Assembly (NCBI GenBank): GCA_900541555.1
Contig: UQKE01000001.1
Location: 1-64,000, forward strand
Length of the DNA: 64,000 nt
Direction: 5' to 3'
Origin: an uncultured Porphyromonadaceae bacterium
GTDB taxonomy: Bacteria > Bacteroidota > Bacteroidia > Bacteroidales > Muribaculaceae
The position numbers were made by a program, and so were the translations under genes. The notes beneath the pieces are model-generated. The model was not told the origin of the DNA. It worked only from the letters and a program-made list of their open reading frames with translations, and did not search any database. How positions within the stretch are numbered: position 1 is the stretch's first letter; each line of letters begins with the position of its first letter. Of this stretch, positions 8,414-18,600 are shown piece after piece.

Positions 8414-9585
8414 AAATAATTTTGACGGTGGCGATATGCGTCGTGAGTTTGTTTGGCGTGAATGCCATGGCAAGCGAGCAAGCATTATTGGAGCAAATAT
8501 CGCGCAACAACAAAGATATTATCCATGCCCAAATGAACACGGAAGGCGAAATGCTGTCTGCTCGAAGCGAAAACAACTTGCCGGATCCCGAGTTGGAATT
8601 GGAATATATGGCAAATCCGGCCAATAGCTTGGAAATGGTCGTTTCGGAAACTGTCGAATGGCCGGGCATTTATGTTTCGCGACGTAAGGAATTGTCGTAT
8701 CGGATGACGGCAATGGAGTATTTGTATGAAGCGAAAAAAGTGGAAGTGCTGAGAGACGCTCGATTGGCTTACGTGGATTTGGTCAATGTCAATCGGCAGA
8801 TACGGAGAAGTACGCAAATTTTGGAACTTGTCAAATCGATTCTCGACAAGGTGGAGCAAGATACGGTTGTCACGGACTACACGGTGCTGGACGTCATGAA
8901 ATTGAAAGTGGAGGCTTTCGATTTGGCTTCGACGGTTAGCGAACTTGTCATCAAGAAACAAGCATTGATTTCAAATCTTGAATTGATGAATGGCGGCTTG
9001 CCTCTCGAAAATGTGGATTTTGATGCCGGCAAGTATAATGCCCGATTGCAGAGTTTGTCGTATTATGAAGAGGCGTTTGGCAACAGCCCGGAGGCGAAGG
9101 CCGAATACCAGCAAACTCTTGCCGATCGCCATGCAGTGAAAACTTCGAAGCAAGGATGGCTGCCGAGTTTGACGTTGGGCTATAAATTCGCACGCGAAGA
9201 TGGCATGAAAGTCCATGGCTTTGTATTTGGCATTTCGCTTCCTATATTTTCCAATCGCAATAAGGCGCGAGCTGCGAAAGCATTCCAAACCGCCTCATAT
9301 TTCGGATGGGAAAAGCGCCAGTTTGAAGCAGCAGGGGAAGTGCGCGTGCTCTATGGAGAGCTGTTGTCGTTGGAACAATCGCTTGAGAAATATAGAGACG
9401 TCATCGCAGATTCTGAGGAAGCAATGACCTATTTGGATACGGCATTGAACGAGAAGTCGATCACGATAATCGACTACTTGTCGGAGTACAAATACCTGTT
9501 GGAGGCTAAAAGCCGCCTTGAAGACATGGAGTACGATTATAATTTGAAATACGTGGAACTGTCGAAGTACGATTTATTTCAATGA
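8401..9585 (+). CDS. TolC-family outer-membrane channel of the metal efflux system
   Basis: A 394-residue outer-membrane factor with a signal peptide (MFRMKIILTVAICVVSLFGVNAMA region) and no lipobox. It is helix-rich with the two-fold OEP pattern: NNLPDPELELEYMANPAN near residues 58-75, and a second half with FGISLPIFSNRNKARAAKAF (about 279-298). It completes the tripartite pump with the two genes before it and overlaps the transporter stop by 13 bases. At its 3' end it overlaps recQ, which converges from the other strand, by 12 bases. It is shorter than E. coli CusC (about 460), as is usual in Bacteroidota. Confidence 0.87.
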   Translation: MFRMKIILTVAICVVSLFGVNAMASEQALLEQISRNNKDIIHAQMNTEGEMLSARSENNLPDPELELEYMANPANSLEMVVSETVEWPGIYVSRRKELSYRMTAMEYLYEAKKVEVLRDARLAYVDLVNVNRQIRRSTQILELVKSILDKVEQDTVVTDYTVLDVMKLKVEAFDLASTVSELVIKKQALISNLELMNGGLPLENVDFDAGKYNARLQSLSYYEEAFGNSPEAKAEYQQTLADRHAVKTSKQGWLPSLTLGYKFAREDGMKVHGFVFGISLPIFSNRNKARAAKAFQTASYFGWEKRQFEAAGEVRVLYGELLSLEQSLEKYRDVIADSEEAMTYLDTALNEKSITIIDYLSEYKYLLEAKSRLEDMEYDYNLKYVELSKYDLFQ

Positions 9586-11463
9586 GAAAATGCCATTTTG
9601 GGAATGAATGATTCCCTCATCGGAGAGGAATCGCAGCATGTCGACGATTTTTGTTCTCGAATATGGCAACGTTTCGGCGATTTCGTCGAACGTCCGGTCT
9701 TTAAGCGACAACATGTATTTGATATTATCGGAAAGCTCTTTCTCGGAAGAGCTTTCTTTTTTGTTTTCTTTGCAGAGGTCGCATCCTCCGCACTTGTCGG
9801 CTTTCTCGCCGAAATAGGCCATTATTCTTTGTTCTCGGCAAGCATAGGCATTGAACGCATAATCCAGCATGGCATTGATTCTGTGTTCCAAGCGCCGTTT
9901 TCCGTCTTCGTAGGCTTCACGGGTAATTTCCAAATGCCGTGGTTCTACGCGGGATGAGGGAAAATAGATGTATGGGGTGCGCCGCCGAGGAATGTAATGC
10001 ACTATGTGCCGCCTGTTGAGGAACAGCAATGTCTCGTATATGCTTTGCCGCGTTATCCCATTTTTGAATGCGATGGATGCTTCATCGATGGGGACATAGT
10101 CGGAAAAACTTCCGGAGCAATTTCGCAATATTATTTCCAAAATGCGGTCCATTTCCGGTGTTATGTCCGGAATGTTGTACAGTTGCTCTTTGTTTGCCAA
10201 AATCATGATTCTCGAAGTGGTTTCCACTTCGTCGATATATTCGATGGCATGGCATGCCGTCAATATTTTCAATGCGCTTAGGCATTGTGTTTCGGGAAAT
10301 TTGAATGTCGAGCAGAATTGCATGAAATTGAACTCATACAATTTGTCGAATCCTCCGCCCAAGCCGATATCCAAGAAATCGCAGACGGAAGTATATACTT
10401 TTTTTATAAACTCTTTCGATGGAAATGCTTCTGCGATGCGCCGTTTGAGTGTGCCTTTGTCTTTCGACGAAACAAGCAGAAGGACATAGGAGCGTTTGCC
10501 GTCGCGTCCTGCGCGCCCTGCTTCTTGATAGTATTCTTCCAAGGAGTTGGGGATGTCGAGATGTGCCACAAGCCTGACGTCGGGTTTGTCAATGCCCATT
10601 CCGAAAGCATTGGTGGCAACCATGATCCTCACTTCTCCGCTTTTCCATCTGTCTTGCTTGTCTCTCTTTTCTTCCGACGATATTCCGGCATGGTAGTATT
10701 CGGCAGAGAATCCCATGCCTTTTAATTCTTCCGCAACAGATTTTGCTTTTGTGCGGCTGCGCACATATATGATCACGCTGCCGAATGTAGCAGAGAGCGC
10801 GGCAAAAAGTTTTGCCATTTTGTTTTCTTGGGTTCGCACGATATACGACAAATTATCTCTGCGAAAACTTTTCCGGATTACATTCGGCTCTCTGAATTCC
10901 AATTGCTTCATGATGTCGTCGACCACTTCCGGCGTGGCAGAGGCGGTCAGCGCGAGAACGGGAATGTTGGGAAACAGATGCCTGACAGATGCGATTTTCA
11001 GATACGACGGGCGAAAGTCGTATCCCCATTGGGAAATGCAGTGGGCTTCATCGACAGCAAGCAAAGCAATGGGCATTTTCCGCAAAGCCTCGATAAACGA
11101 CACGGATGAAAGCCTTTCCGGAGAAATGTAGAGAAATTTGCAGTTTCCGTAGATGCATTTGTCGATTGTGTTCCGAATTTCGGCGTATTTCAATCCGGAA
11201 TGGATGTATGCAGCCTTGATGCCTTTGGATTTCAATCCGTCGACTTGGTCTTTCATCAACGCAATCAAGGGAGTGACGACGAGGGTCAATCCCTGCATTG
11301 CCATTGCGGGGATTTGGAATGTGAGCGATTTGCCTCCTCCCGTAGGAAGCAGTCCCAACGTGTCTTTTCCCGCAAGCACGGAAAGTATGATTTCTTCCTG
11401 CTTTTCGCGGAAAGAATCGAAATGCCAATATTTTTGAAGAATATCGTGAATAATGTCGTGCAT
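9574..11463 (-). CDS. recQ: ATP-dependent DNA helicase, RecQ family
   Basis: A 629-residue 3'-5' DNA helicase. Visible motifs: Walker A LLPTGGGKS (about 38-46), VVTPLIALMKDQV, the DEAH box (AVDEAHCISQWGYDFRPSY), the AFGMGIDKPDVR block, and QEAGRAGRDG. A zinc-binding segment follows (YACREQRIMAYFGEKADKCGGCDLC), then a winged-helix-like C-terminus. No HRDC domain is evident, which is common in the second RecQ of Bacteroidota. It starts 10 bases after the recJ stop, so recJ and recQ form a recombination-repair operon, and its 3' end overlaps the efflux channel gene. Confidence 0.92.
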   Translation of the reverse strand: MHDIIHDILQKYWHFDSFREKQEEIILSVLAGKDTLGLLPTGGGKSLTFQIPAMAMQGLTLVVTPLIALMKDQVDGLKSKGIKAAYIHSGLKYAEIRNTIDKCIYGNCKFLYISPERLSSVSFIEALRKMPIALLAVDEAHCISQWGYDFRPSYLKIASVRHLFPNIPVLALTASATPEVVDDIMKQLEFREPNVIRKSFRRDNLSYIVRTQENKMAKLFAALSATFGSVIIYVRSRTKAKSVAEELKGMGFSAEYYHAGISSEEKRDKQDRWKSGEVRIMVATNAFGMGIDKPDVRLVAHLDIPNSLEEYYQEAGRAGRDGKRSYVLLLVSSKDKGTLKRRIAEAFPSKEFIKKVYTSVCDFLDIGLGGGFDKLYEFNFMQFCSTFKFPETQCLSALKILTACHAIEYIDEVETTSRIMILANKEQLYNIPDITPEMDRILEIILRNCSGSFSDYVPIDEASIAFKNGITRQSIYETLLFLNRRHIVHYIPRRRTPYIYFPSSRVEPRHLEITREAYEDGKRRLEHRINAMLDYAFNAYACREQRIMAYFGEKADKCGGCDLCKENKKESSSEKELSDNIKYMLSLKDRTFDEIAETLPYSRTKIVDMLRFLSDEGIIHSQNGIFSLK

Positions 11464-11473
11464 TATCCTTCGG

Positions 11474-13204
11474 TTATTCGTAAGTATGAATTTCTTTTAC
11501 AAACAGTTGGTAATAGTTTGATTTATTGGCGTGTTTGTTTTCTTCAATCGTATAGCAAATATCGAAAGGCTTGCCCGATTTTATATAGTCGAATCGGTCG
11601 GACATGTTGAATGCAATGCCGTTGAGCACTTTCCCCGACGTGTTATCGACAAGTTCGAGTTTGATGTGTTCCAAGTTTTTCCCGACTAATTTGCTTGTCC
11701 CGTAGTCAAGCACTTTTTTAGTGCAAAATATAGGTTTTTGATTTCCGGGACCAAATGGATTGAACATGCGGAGATACGTCAAGAAATCTGGCGTTATTTC
11801 TTCAAATTTGAGGTATGTGTCGATGTCGATTTGGGGCGTCAATTGGTTTGGCTTGATCGTTTCCGACACGTATTCTTCAAATCGGCGGGAAAATTCGGGG
11901 ATGTTTTCCTCTTTTAGCGAAAGCCCCACGGCGTAGGTGTGTCCTCCGAAGTTTTCCAGCAAGTCGCGTGTTGCTTCGACGGCTTTGTAAATGTCATATC
12001 CTTGCACGGAGCGGGAAGATCCCGTGGCGAGCCCGTTGGACAGAGTCAGCACGACGGCAGGCTTGTAGTACAGTTCCGTAAGCCGAGACGCTACAATTCC
12101 GATTATGCCTTTGTGCCAATTTTTATTGTAGATGACAATTGACTTGTGTTCGGAATTTATTTCTCCGCGTTGTTCGAGAATTGTATTTGCCTCTTCGGTG
12201 ATTCTCTTGTCGAGTTCTTTCCGGTCTTTGTTGTACTGGTCGATGTTGCGCCCTTTGACGTATGCTTCATTCTGATCCTTCGTAGTTAGCAAATCGACAG
12301 CCTCCATTCCCGATTGCATGCGACCGGAAGCATTGATGCGCGGTCCGATCTTAAAGATGACATCGCTGATTGTAATCTCTTTGTTTGAGAGGTTGCAAAT
12401 GCGGATGATGCTTTTTAAACCCATGTTGGGATTGGAGTTTAGCCGTTTGAGCCCATAATATGTCATGACGCGGTTTTCGCCGGTCATTGGCACGATGTCG
12501 GCAGCGATGCTTACGGCAACAAGGTCGAGCAAGCTGAACAGTTCGTTTTGGTTGGTCAAACCGTTGCTTTTAGCAAAAGCTTGCATGAATTTGAATCCTA
12601 CGCCGCAGCCCGACAGGTGAGGATACGGATAGGTGTTGTCGTCCATTTTTGGATTTAAAATGGCGTATGCCTCCGGCAAAGTATCGTCGGGGACATGATG
12701 GTCGCAGATGATGAAATCGATGCCATGCTCTTTGGCATATCGAATTTCGTCGATGGCCTTGATTCCGCAGTCTAAGACAATAATAAGTTTGACGCCGATA
12801 GAAACAGCGTAGTCGATACTTTTAATCGAAATGCCATATCCTTCTTCATCTCGTATCGGGATATAGTATTCGATATGCGAATAATAATTCCTCAGATATT
12901 TGTACACTAACGATACGGCCGTTATGCCATCGACGTCGTAGTCGCCATATACCAATATCTTCTCTTTTGCCCCCATTGCCTTATTGAGCCTGTTCACTGC
13001 TTTTTCCATGTCTTTCATCAAGAATGGATCGTGCAGATCGGACAGAGAAGGGTTGAAAAAATGTTCAGCTTCGGCAACCGATGAGATGCCGCGCTGCACG
13101 AGCAATTCAGCTATCGCCGGACTGCCGGCAAATTTTTTTGCCAACTCGATCTCTAATTCTTGTTCTTCGGATGTAAGGGGTAAGTAATTCCATTTACTTA
13201 TCAT
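11474..13204 (-). CDS. recJ: Single-stranded-DNA-specific exonuclease RecJ
   Basis: A 576-residue 5'-3' exonuclease of the DHH family. Motif I is VYGDYDVDGITAVSLVYKYL (about 80-99), then LDCGIKAIDEI, the DHH motif in ICDHHVPDD (about 155-163), RINASGRM, and in the DHHA1 domain FGGHTYAVGLSL (about 419). The OB-like C-terminal segment is present. Length is close to that of E. coli RecJ (577). It acts in mismatch and recombinational repair with RecQ, encoded directly downstream, which unwinds DNA for it. Confidence 0.94.
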   Translation of the reverse strand: MISKWNYLPLTSEEQELEIELAKKFAGSPAIAELLVQRGISSVAEAEHFFNPSLSDLHDPFLMKDMEKAVNRLNKAMGAKEKILVYGDYDVDGITAVSLVYKYLRNYYSHIEYYIPIRDEEGYGISIKSIDYAVSIGVKLIIVLDCGIKAIDEIRYAKEHGIDFIICDHHVPDDTLPEAYAILNPKMDDNTYPYPHLSGCGVGFKFMQAFAKSNGLTNQNELFSLLDLVAVSIAADIVPMTGENRVMTYYGLKRLNSNPNMGLKSIIRICNLSNKEITISDVIFKIGPRINASGRMQSGMEAVDLLTTKDQNEAYVKGRNIDQYNKDRKELDKRITEEANTILEQRGEINSEHKSIVIYNKNWHKGIIGIVASRLTELYYKPAVVLTLSNGLATGSSRSVQGYDIYKAVEATRDLLENFGGHTYAVGLSLKEENIPEFSRRFEEYVSETIKPNQLTPQIDIDTYLKFEEITPDFLTYLRMFNPFGPGNQKPIFCTKKVLDYGTSKLVGKNLEHIKLELVDNTSGKVLNGIAFNMSDRFDYIKSGKPFDICYTIEENKHANKSNYYQLFVKEIHTYE

Positions 13205-13357
13205 TTATATAGTTTTTTATTTTTTCGTCTCAAATGCGTGTCTGTCAGCTTCAAACACGCGATTGCCCTAACTTGTGATGAAGTTTGGACATATGTATAA
13301 CAGTTTGGAGAAAGAAACTGTTTGAATTAAATTCAGAAAAAGAATTTATTTGCTATG

Positions 13358-13365
13358 CAAAATTA
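13358..13365 (-). promoter_or_regulatory. Possible -7 box upstream of recJ
   Basis: TAATTTTG on the minus strand, about 150 bases before the recJ ATG. No good -33 box is visible, so this is tentative. The rest of the 215-base gap before recJ shows no further clear signal. Confidence 0.25.
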
Positions 13366-13418
13366 CGGATACTTTCCGAGAAATGCGAGACGCGTGCTTT
13401 GTTTTTTCTAAAATTAAC

Positions 13419-13769
13419 TTATGGTTGGAATCGGGGTATCCGGGCAAGACGGGTAAAGGGGTATTTTGCTTGAAACAAAGCAATCGCAGGGTTGCCGGAT
13501 GTTGCCGGCGAGAATTGTTGCGACATGTTTGCCAAGGCTTTGGCAATATCTTCGATGGATGAATTTTTCATGAGGCAGATTTGCCGGTCCAATGCTGATA
13601 TTTGGTGTTCTTCAATGGAGGGAATGACGAGCAGAATGCCCTCGATGAAAAGCGTGTCGGGAGTCTCTTTTTCATAAGGAGCATGCGTTATTTCGCCGTT
13701 TTTGAAAGTAAATACGTTGAGATGAAACACTTGTCCGTCGTATACCGTGTAATGCGCAAGAATTTTCAT
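13419..13769 (-). CDS. Conserved hypothetical protein, last gene of the ileS-lspA operon
   Basis: A 116-residue protein starting MKILAHYTVYDGQVFHLNVF. The chosen ATG at 13769 overlaps the stop of the preceding gene as ATGA, a sign of translational coupling; an in-frame ATG at 13778 would add three residues. There is no signal peptide or membrane segment. The first 50 residues have alternating hydrophobic residues and FIEGILLVIPS, faintly like the N-terminal beta-sandwich of amidohydrolases, but no catalytic domain follows. The C-terminal half is helical. Function unknown. Confidence 0.65.
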   Translation of the reverse strand: MKILAHYTVYDGQVFHLNVFTFKNGEITHAPYEKETPDTLFIEGILLVIPSIEEHQISALDRQICLMKNSSIEDIAKALANMSQQFSPATSGNPAIALFQAKYPFTRLARIPRFQP

Positions 13770-14557
13770 TGCCTCCATTTCGTTTTTCTTTGGTAGGGAT
13801 GAATGTTGTAGCGTTCGCTGTCGAGGCGGGTGCGTGTCAAGGTGATTTTGTCGAATACGACTGCCGATTCGGTTTGGGGAGTGTATTCCATATATCCATA
13901 GATGCGTTGCGCGACGCGATTGGAATCTGTTTGCAGCACGATGTCGGTCAGCATTTCGGGAAGGGCATGTTTTGTTTGAAATTCAGATGTCCCGTCTGCA
14001 TAATCCACGGCAATAAACAATTCTGTATTGCTTTTGGCATTGAGCGGTCTCAGGCGCCAAGTGTAACGGTCGCCTTGCTTGGATTCGCTGCCGGTTGTGA
14101 AATCGTAGGTGAGCAATATGGGCTGTCCTTGGTTGAATCTGTCAAAAAGGAGGCAATGCGGTTTCGTCCAGATGTCGACGCTGTCGCCTGTAGCTATAAG
14201 GTTTTCTCCGGCTTCCAACGTTTCTTTCTGAATGTTTTTCTGGCGTTCTTCCAATATTTCAATGACATTGTCGTAGACTTCCGTATATATGTCGAGGTTG
14301 TGCCCGTACCATAGCAGGGAAGTGTCGAATTGTTCTTGCGTCGTGTTGTGGCGGATGAATACCGACTGTTTGAGTTCTTTTTTTAGAGAGTCGTTGTTAT
14401 AGGCAGCGGGGTTTATTTCTATCACTGCGTTGGCTTCATGGATATCGGCAAGCAACTCGGCCATGTCGTTTTCCGAAATCACGTAGTCCGGGACTTTTTT
14501 GCAAGCGGATAGAAGCAGTATTCCGCAGAAAAATATGAACGGAATAAATTTTCGCAT
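13766..14557 (-). CDS. DUF4296-type lipoprotein
   Basis: A 263-residue lipoprotein with a lipobox (ILLLSAC, Cys19). The mature N-terminus KKVPDYVISENDMAELLADIHEANAVIEIN, followed by SVFIRHNTTQEQFDTSLLWYGHNLD, is the pattern of the Bacteroidales DUF4296 family. The remaining 150 residues look beta-rich. It lies 10 bases after lspA, whose product processes lipoproteins, and overlaps the next gene by 4 bases. The constant pairing with lspA suggests a link to lipoprotein handling, but this is inference; no enzymatic motif is visible. Confidence 0.8.
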   Translation of the reverse strand: MRKFIPFIFFCGILLLSACKKVPDYVISENDMAELLADIHEANAVIEINPAAYNNDSLKKELKQSVFIRHNTTQEQFDTSLLWYGHNLDIYTEVYDNVIEILEERQKNIQKETLEAGENLIATGDSVDIWTKPHCLLFDRFNQGQPILLTYDFTTGSESKQGDRYTWRLRPLNAKSNTELFIAVDYADGTSEFQTKHALPEMLTDIVLQTDSNRVAQRIYGYMEYTPQTESAVVFDKITLTRTRLDSERYNIHPYQRKTKWRQ

Positions 14558-14567
14558 GATTTTGGAA

Positions 14568-15227
14568 TCATTTTTTGTCGGCAGGTTCGGCCTGTTCTTG
14601 GCTTGTTTCGTTTTTTGGCGCAGACAAGTATTTGGAATAAAATAGTATGAACACGATGACGCCTACGGAGATTGCGCTGTCGGCCAAATTGAATACCGGA
14701 CGGAAAAATTCGAAATCGCCGCCTCCGACAAATGGAACCCATTCCGGCCAAGTCCCTTGTATCAACGGGAAGTGGAACATGTCAACTACTTTGCCATGCA
14801 AGAACGTGTCATATCCGCCTCCATCGGGAAACAACACAGCCATCGTGAAAGGAGTCGATTCTGAAAAAATCAGCCCGTAAAACATGCAGTCGAGCACATT
14901 GCCGATTGCTCCGGCTGTGATAAGCGACAGGCATACGACAAACCCTTTGGAATAATTGCGGTTGTTTCGGATTTTATAAAGGATATAGATAAGAAATGCA
15001 GATGCAGCAAGACGGAATATGGTGAGGAACAATTTGCTGCCAAGCTCGATTCCGAACGCCATTCCGGGGTTTTCTATAAAATGCAGTTCAAACCAACTTG
15101 TGAAAGGGAGCGTTTCTCCCAAATAGAAATTGGTCTTTACCCAGATTTTTAGAATTTGGTCCGCAATGATGATTGCCAACACGATGATAAGTGCCAGCCA
15201 CCCGTTCGAAATAGTTTTATTTCGCAT
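14568..15227 (-). CDS. lspA: Lipoprotein signal peptidase
   Basis: A 219-residue inner-membrane aspartyl peptidase that cleaves the signal peptide of prolipoproteins. Four membrane segments are visible. The catalytic Asp residues lie in GNVLDCMFYG and FNLADSAISVG; the first motif has Cys where many bacteria have Arg. It is longer than E. coli LspA (164) because of a loop between the two Asp motifs (VVDMFHFPLIQGTWPEWVPF region) and a polar C-terminal tail, both usual in Bacteroidota. It sits in the ileS operon, as in many phyla. Confidence 0.94.
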   Translation of the reverse strand: MRNKTISNGWLALIIVLAIIIADQILKIWVKTNFYLGETLPFTSWFELHFIENPGMAFGIELGSKLFLTIFRLAASAFLIYILYKIRNNRNYSKGFVVCLSLITAGAIGNVLDCMFYGLIFSESTPFTMAVLFPDGGGYDTFLHGKVVDMFHFPLIQGTWPEWVPFVGGGDFEFFRPVFNLADSAISVGVIVFILFYSKYLSAPKNETSQEQAEPADKK

Positions 15228-15236
15228 ACTGTTTCG

Positions 15237-15620
15237 TTATTTCTTTTTTTCTTTGTTTTTGACCTCGATGCTCAATGTGGCATGCGGCACGGCCCTCAAA
15301 CGTTCTTTCGGAATGAGTTTCCCCGTTTCGCGGCAAATGCCGTAGGTTTTGTTTTCAATCCGAACCAACGCAGCTTTCAGATGCTGTATGAATTTCATTT
15401 GTCTTTGAGCCAATTGCCCGGACTCCTCTTTGTTGAGCGTATTGGCACCTTCTTCCAGCACCTTGAAAGTGGGCGACGTGTCGGCGGTGTCGTTTCCGTC
15501 GGAGTTTGTCACTTCGTTTTTGAGCAGCTCGTAGTCTTTGTATGCTTTTTCAAGTTTTGCAAGAATTATTTCTTTGAACTCTTGCAATTCTTCGTCTGAA
15601 TACCTTGTTTTCTCTGCCAT
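15237..15620 (-). CDS. TraR/DksA family protein
   Basis: A 127-residue protein with an N-terminal coiled-coil region (about 1-85) and the DksA/TraR C-terminal fold (YGICRETGKLIPKERLRAVPHATL). Only one Cys remains of the four in the classic zinc finger, a degenerate form common in Bacteroidota. DksA-like proteins bind RNA polymerase in the secondary channel and work with ppGpp; whether this one does so is inferred. It lies 25 bases downstream of ileS and 9 bases before lspA, a conserved Bacteroidales arrangement. Confidence 0.87.
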   Translation of the reverse strand: MAEKTRYSDEELQEFKEIILAKLEKAYKDYELLKNEVTNSDGNDTADTSPTFKVLEEGANTLNKEESGQLAQRQMKFIQHLKAALVRIENKTYGICRETGKLIPKERLRAVPHATLSIEVKNKEKKK

Positions 15621-15645
15621 AGTTGTTAGGTTTTAGGATTTAACG

Positions 15646-18600
15646 TCATTTTGTTTCTGCACGTTTTATTGACGCGCAAAGATTGTCGAATTCTTCCATG
15701 TTGAGATCGGTGCGTTCGTTTTCCGGTATTTCGGCTATGCGAATGCTTTCGGCCAACACTTGATGTGCAATATAGTCGGAATATTCGGCGACTGCATCGT
15801 CGGTTTTGGGGTTGGGAGAAATGACAACTTGTATTTTGTCGGTTATTTCCAAACCGATGTTTTTTCGAATGTTTTGGATGCGGTTTACGATTTCGCGCGC
15901 GATGCCTTCTTTTCGCAAGTCGTCGGTGACGGTGATGTCGAGAGCGACTGTCAGCGAACCTTCGTTGGCAACAAGCCATCCGGGGATGTCCTCAGAGAAT
16001 ATTTCGACATCGGAAAGCTCTACGCAAACCGGAGCATTGTCGATTTCGAATGTGAATTGTCCCTCTTTTTCAAAGGCGATAATTTCTTCTTGCGTCATGT
16101 CGGCGATTTCTGCCGCCAATTGCTTCATGATCTTCCCATATTTCGGGCCGAGCTTTTTGAAGTCGGGTTTCACACGTTTCACCAATACGCCTTCATTGCC
16201 GTCGACATATTTGATTGTCTTGACATTGACTTCGTTTTTGATGAGCAGGCTCATCGCCTCAATGCTGTCTTTTTGTTTGGAATCGAGCACGGGAATCATG
16301 ATCATGGAAAGCGGTTGCCGCACTTTTAAGTTCGCTTTTCGGCGAAGGGCAAGAACCATTGATGTGATGTTTTGTGCTGTCTCCATGTCTTTTTCCAACG
16401 TTTTGTTGATGACAGACTCGTCGACTGTGGGGAAGTCGGCAAGATGCACAGATGCTTTGGCATCGGCATTGCCTTCTGTGAGGTCGACATAGAGGCGGTC
16501 GGCATAGAATGGCGCAATCGGAGCCATCAGCAGCGTGATTGTTTTCAGACATGCGTATAGCGTTTGGTAGGCTGAAAGTTTGTCTTCGTTCATTTCGCCG
16601 CCCCAGAAACGTTTCCGGTTGAGGCGCACATACCAATTGCTCAGATTGTCGCTGACAAAGTCGGAAATTGCCCGTGCCGCTTTTGTAGGCTCATAATCGT
16701 CGAGGCTTGTTTCAACTTCTTTTATGAGCGAATTGAGAAGCGACATGATCCAACGGTCGATTTCCGGGCGTTTGCTTATTGGAATTTGAGGCATGGAAGC
16801 ATCAAATCCGTCGACATTCGCATACAATGCGAAGAAAGAATATGTATTGTAAAGCGTGCCGAAGAATTTTCTGCTCACTTCTTCCACGCCGGCCGTGTCA
16901 AATTTCAGATTGTCCCATGGCGATGAGTTGGAAATCATGTACCAGCGCAATGGGTCGGTGCCGTATTTTTCAATGGCTCCGAAGGGATCGACTGCGTTTC
17001 CGAGGCGTTTGCTCATTTTGTTGCCATTTTTGTCGAGCACGAGCCCATTGGAAATTACAGATTTATATGCGACGGTGTCGAACACCATGCCTGCAATGGC
17101 GTGGAGCGTGAAGAACCATCCCCGAGTTTGGTCGACTCCTTCTGCGATGAAATCGGCAGGGAATACTTCTCGGTTGTCGAATGCTTCTTTGTTTTCAAAC
17201 GGATAATGAATTTGCGCATACGGCATGGAGCCGGAATCAAACCAAACGTCGATTAGGTCCAATTCGCGGCGCATAGGTTTCCCTGATTCCGATACAAGCA
17301 CGATGTCGTCGACATAAGGACGGTGCAAATCGATTTTGTTATAGTTTTCGGCAGAATAGTCGTCGGGCACAAATCCTTTTTCTTTGTAAGGATTGCTTTT
17401 CATCACGCCTGCGCTTACGGCTTTTTCTATTTCATTGTAGAGTTCTTTGACGCTGCCGATGCATTTTTCTTCATCGCCGTCTTCTGTCCGCCAGATAGGC
17501 AGGGGAGTGCCCCAATAGCGGCTTCGCGACAAGTTCCAATCATTTAAGTTTTCGAGCCATTTGCCGAAACGGCCAGTGCCTGTCGATTGCGGTTTCCATT
17601 TGATGGTGGTGTTTAGTTCCATCAATCGTTCGCGTGAGGCAGTGGTGCGAATAAACCAGCTATCGAGCGGATAATAAAGCACCGGCTTGTCGGTCCGCCA
17701 GCAATGCGGATAGTTGTGGACATGTTTTTCGATTTTGAAAACGCGGTGGGTTTGCTTCATCATCATGCAAAGCGCGATGTCGAGCGTTTCGGCTGCGGAA
17801 GCAGCTTTTTCATCATATTTGCCGTCGACGTTGAATTGAGGATCGTAGGCGTTTTTTACCCATGCACCTTCGTATGGCTTGTATGCATCCTTGTTGACGC
17901 ATTTGGCGACGAATTTCTCGTCGAGTTCGTCGAGCAAATAGAATTTTCCTGTCAAATCGACCATCGGGCGGGTTTCGCCTTTTTTGTTGATCATGAATAA
18001 TGCAGGAATCCCCGCTTCTCGGGCTACATAGGCATCGTCGGCACCAAATGTCGGAGCGATATGAACAATGCCGGTTCCTTCATCTGTTGTGACATAATCG
18101 CCGAGAATCACGCGGAATGCCTTTTCGGAAGCCTCGTGCCAATCCCCATTTTCGTCGATTTCCACAGGAGATACCCACGGCAGCAATTGCTCGTATTTCA
18201 TGCCTTCCAAGTCAGGGCCGGCATATTCGCCGACAACTTCAAACGGAATTAGTTTGTCGCCTGCTTTGTAATCATTTAATGCAATGCCTTCTGCCTTTTG
18301 GTTGAACAACTTATACAATAGGGGTTTTGCTACGACAACTGTGATTTTCTCTCCGCTGTATCCATTGTATGTGCGCACTGCGACATATTCAATTTTCGGG
18401 CCTACGCACAGCGCTGTGTTGGACGGCAAAGTCCATGGCGTGGTAGTCCATGCGAGGAAATAAGGCGTTCCCCAGCCTTCCATTTCCGGCTTCGGCTCTT
18501 TTATGCGGAATTGCGCAATGCAGGTTGTGTCTTTGACATCGCGATAACACCCCGGTTGGTTCAACTCGTGGGAACTGAGCCCTGTGCCGGCAGCGGGCGA

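Noticed and set aside
12984..13187. Small plus-strand frames opposite the start of recJ
   Set aside because: Frame shadows with no independent promoter.
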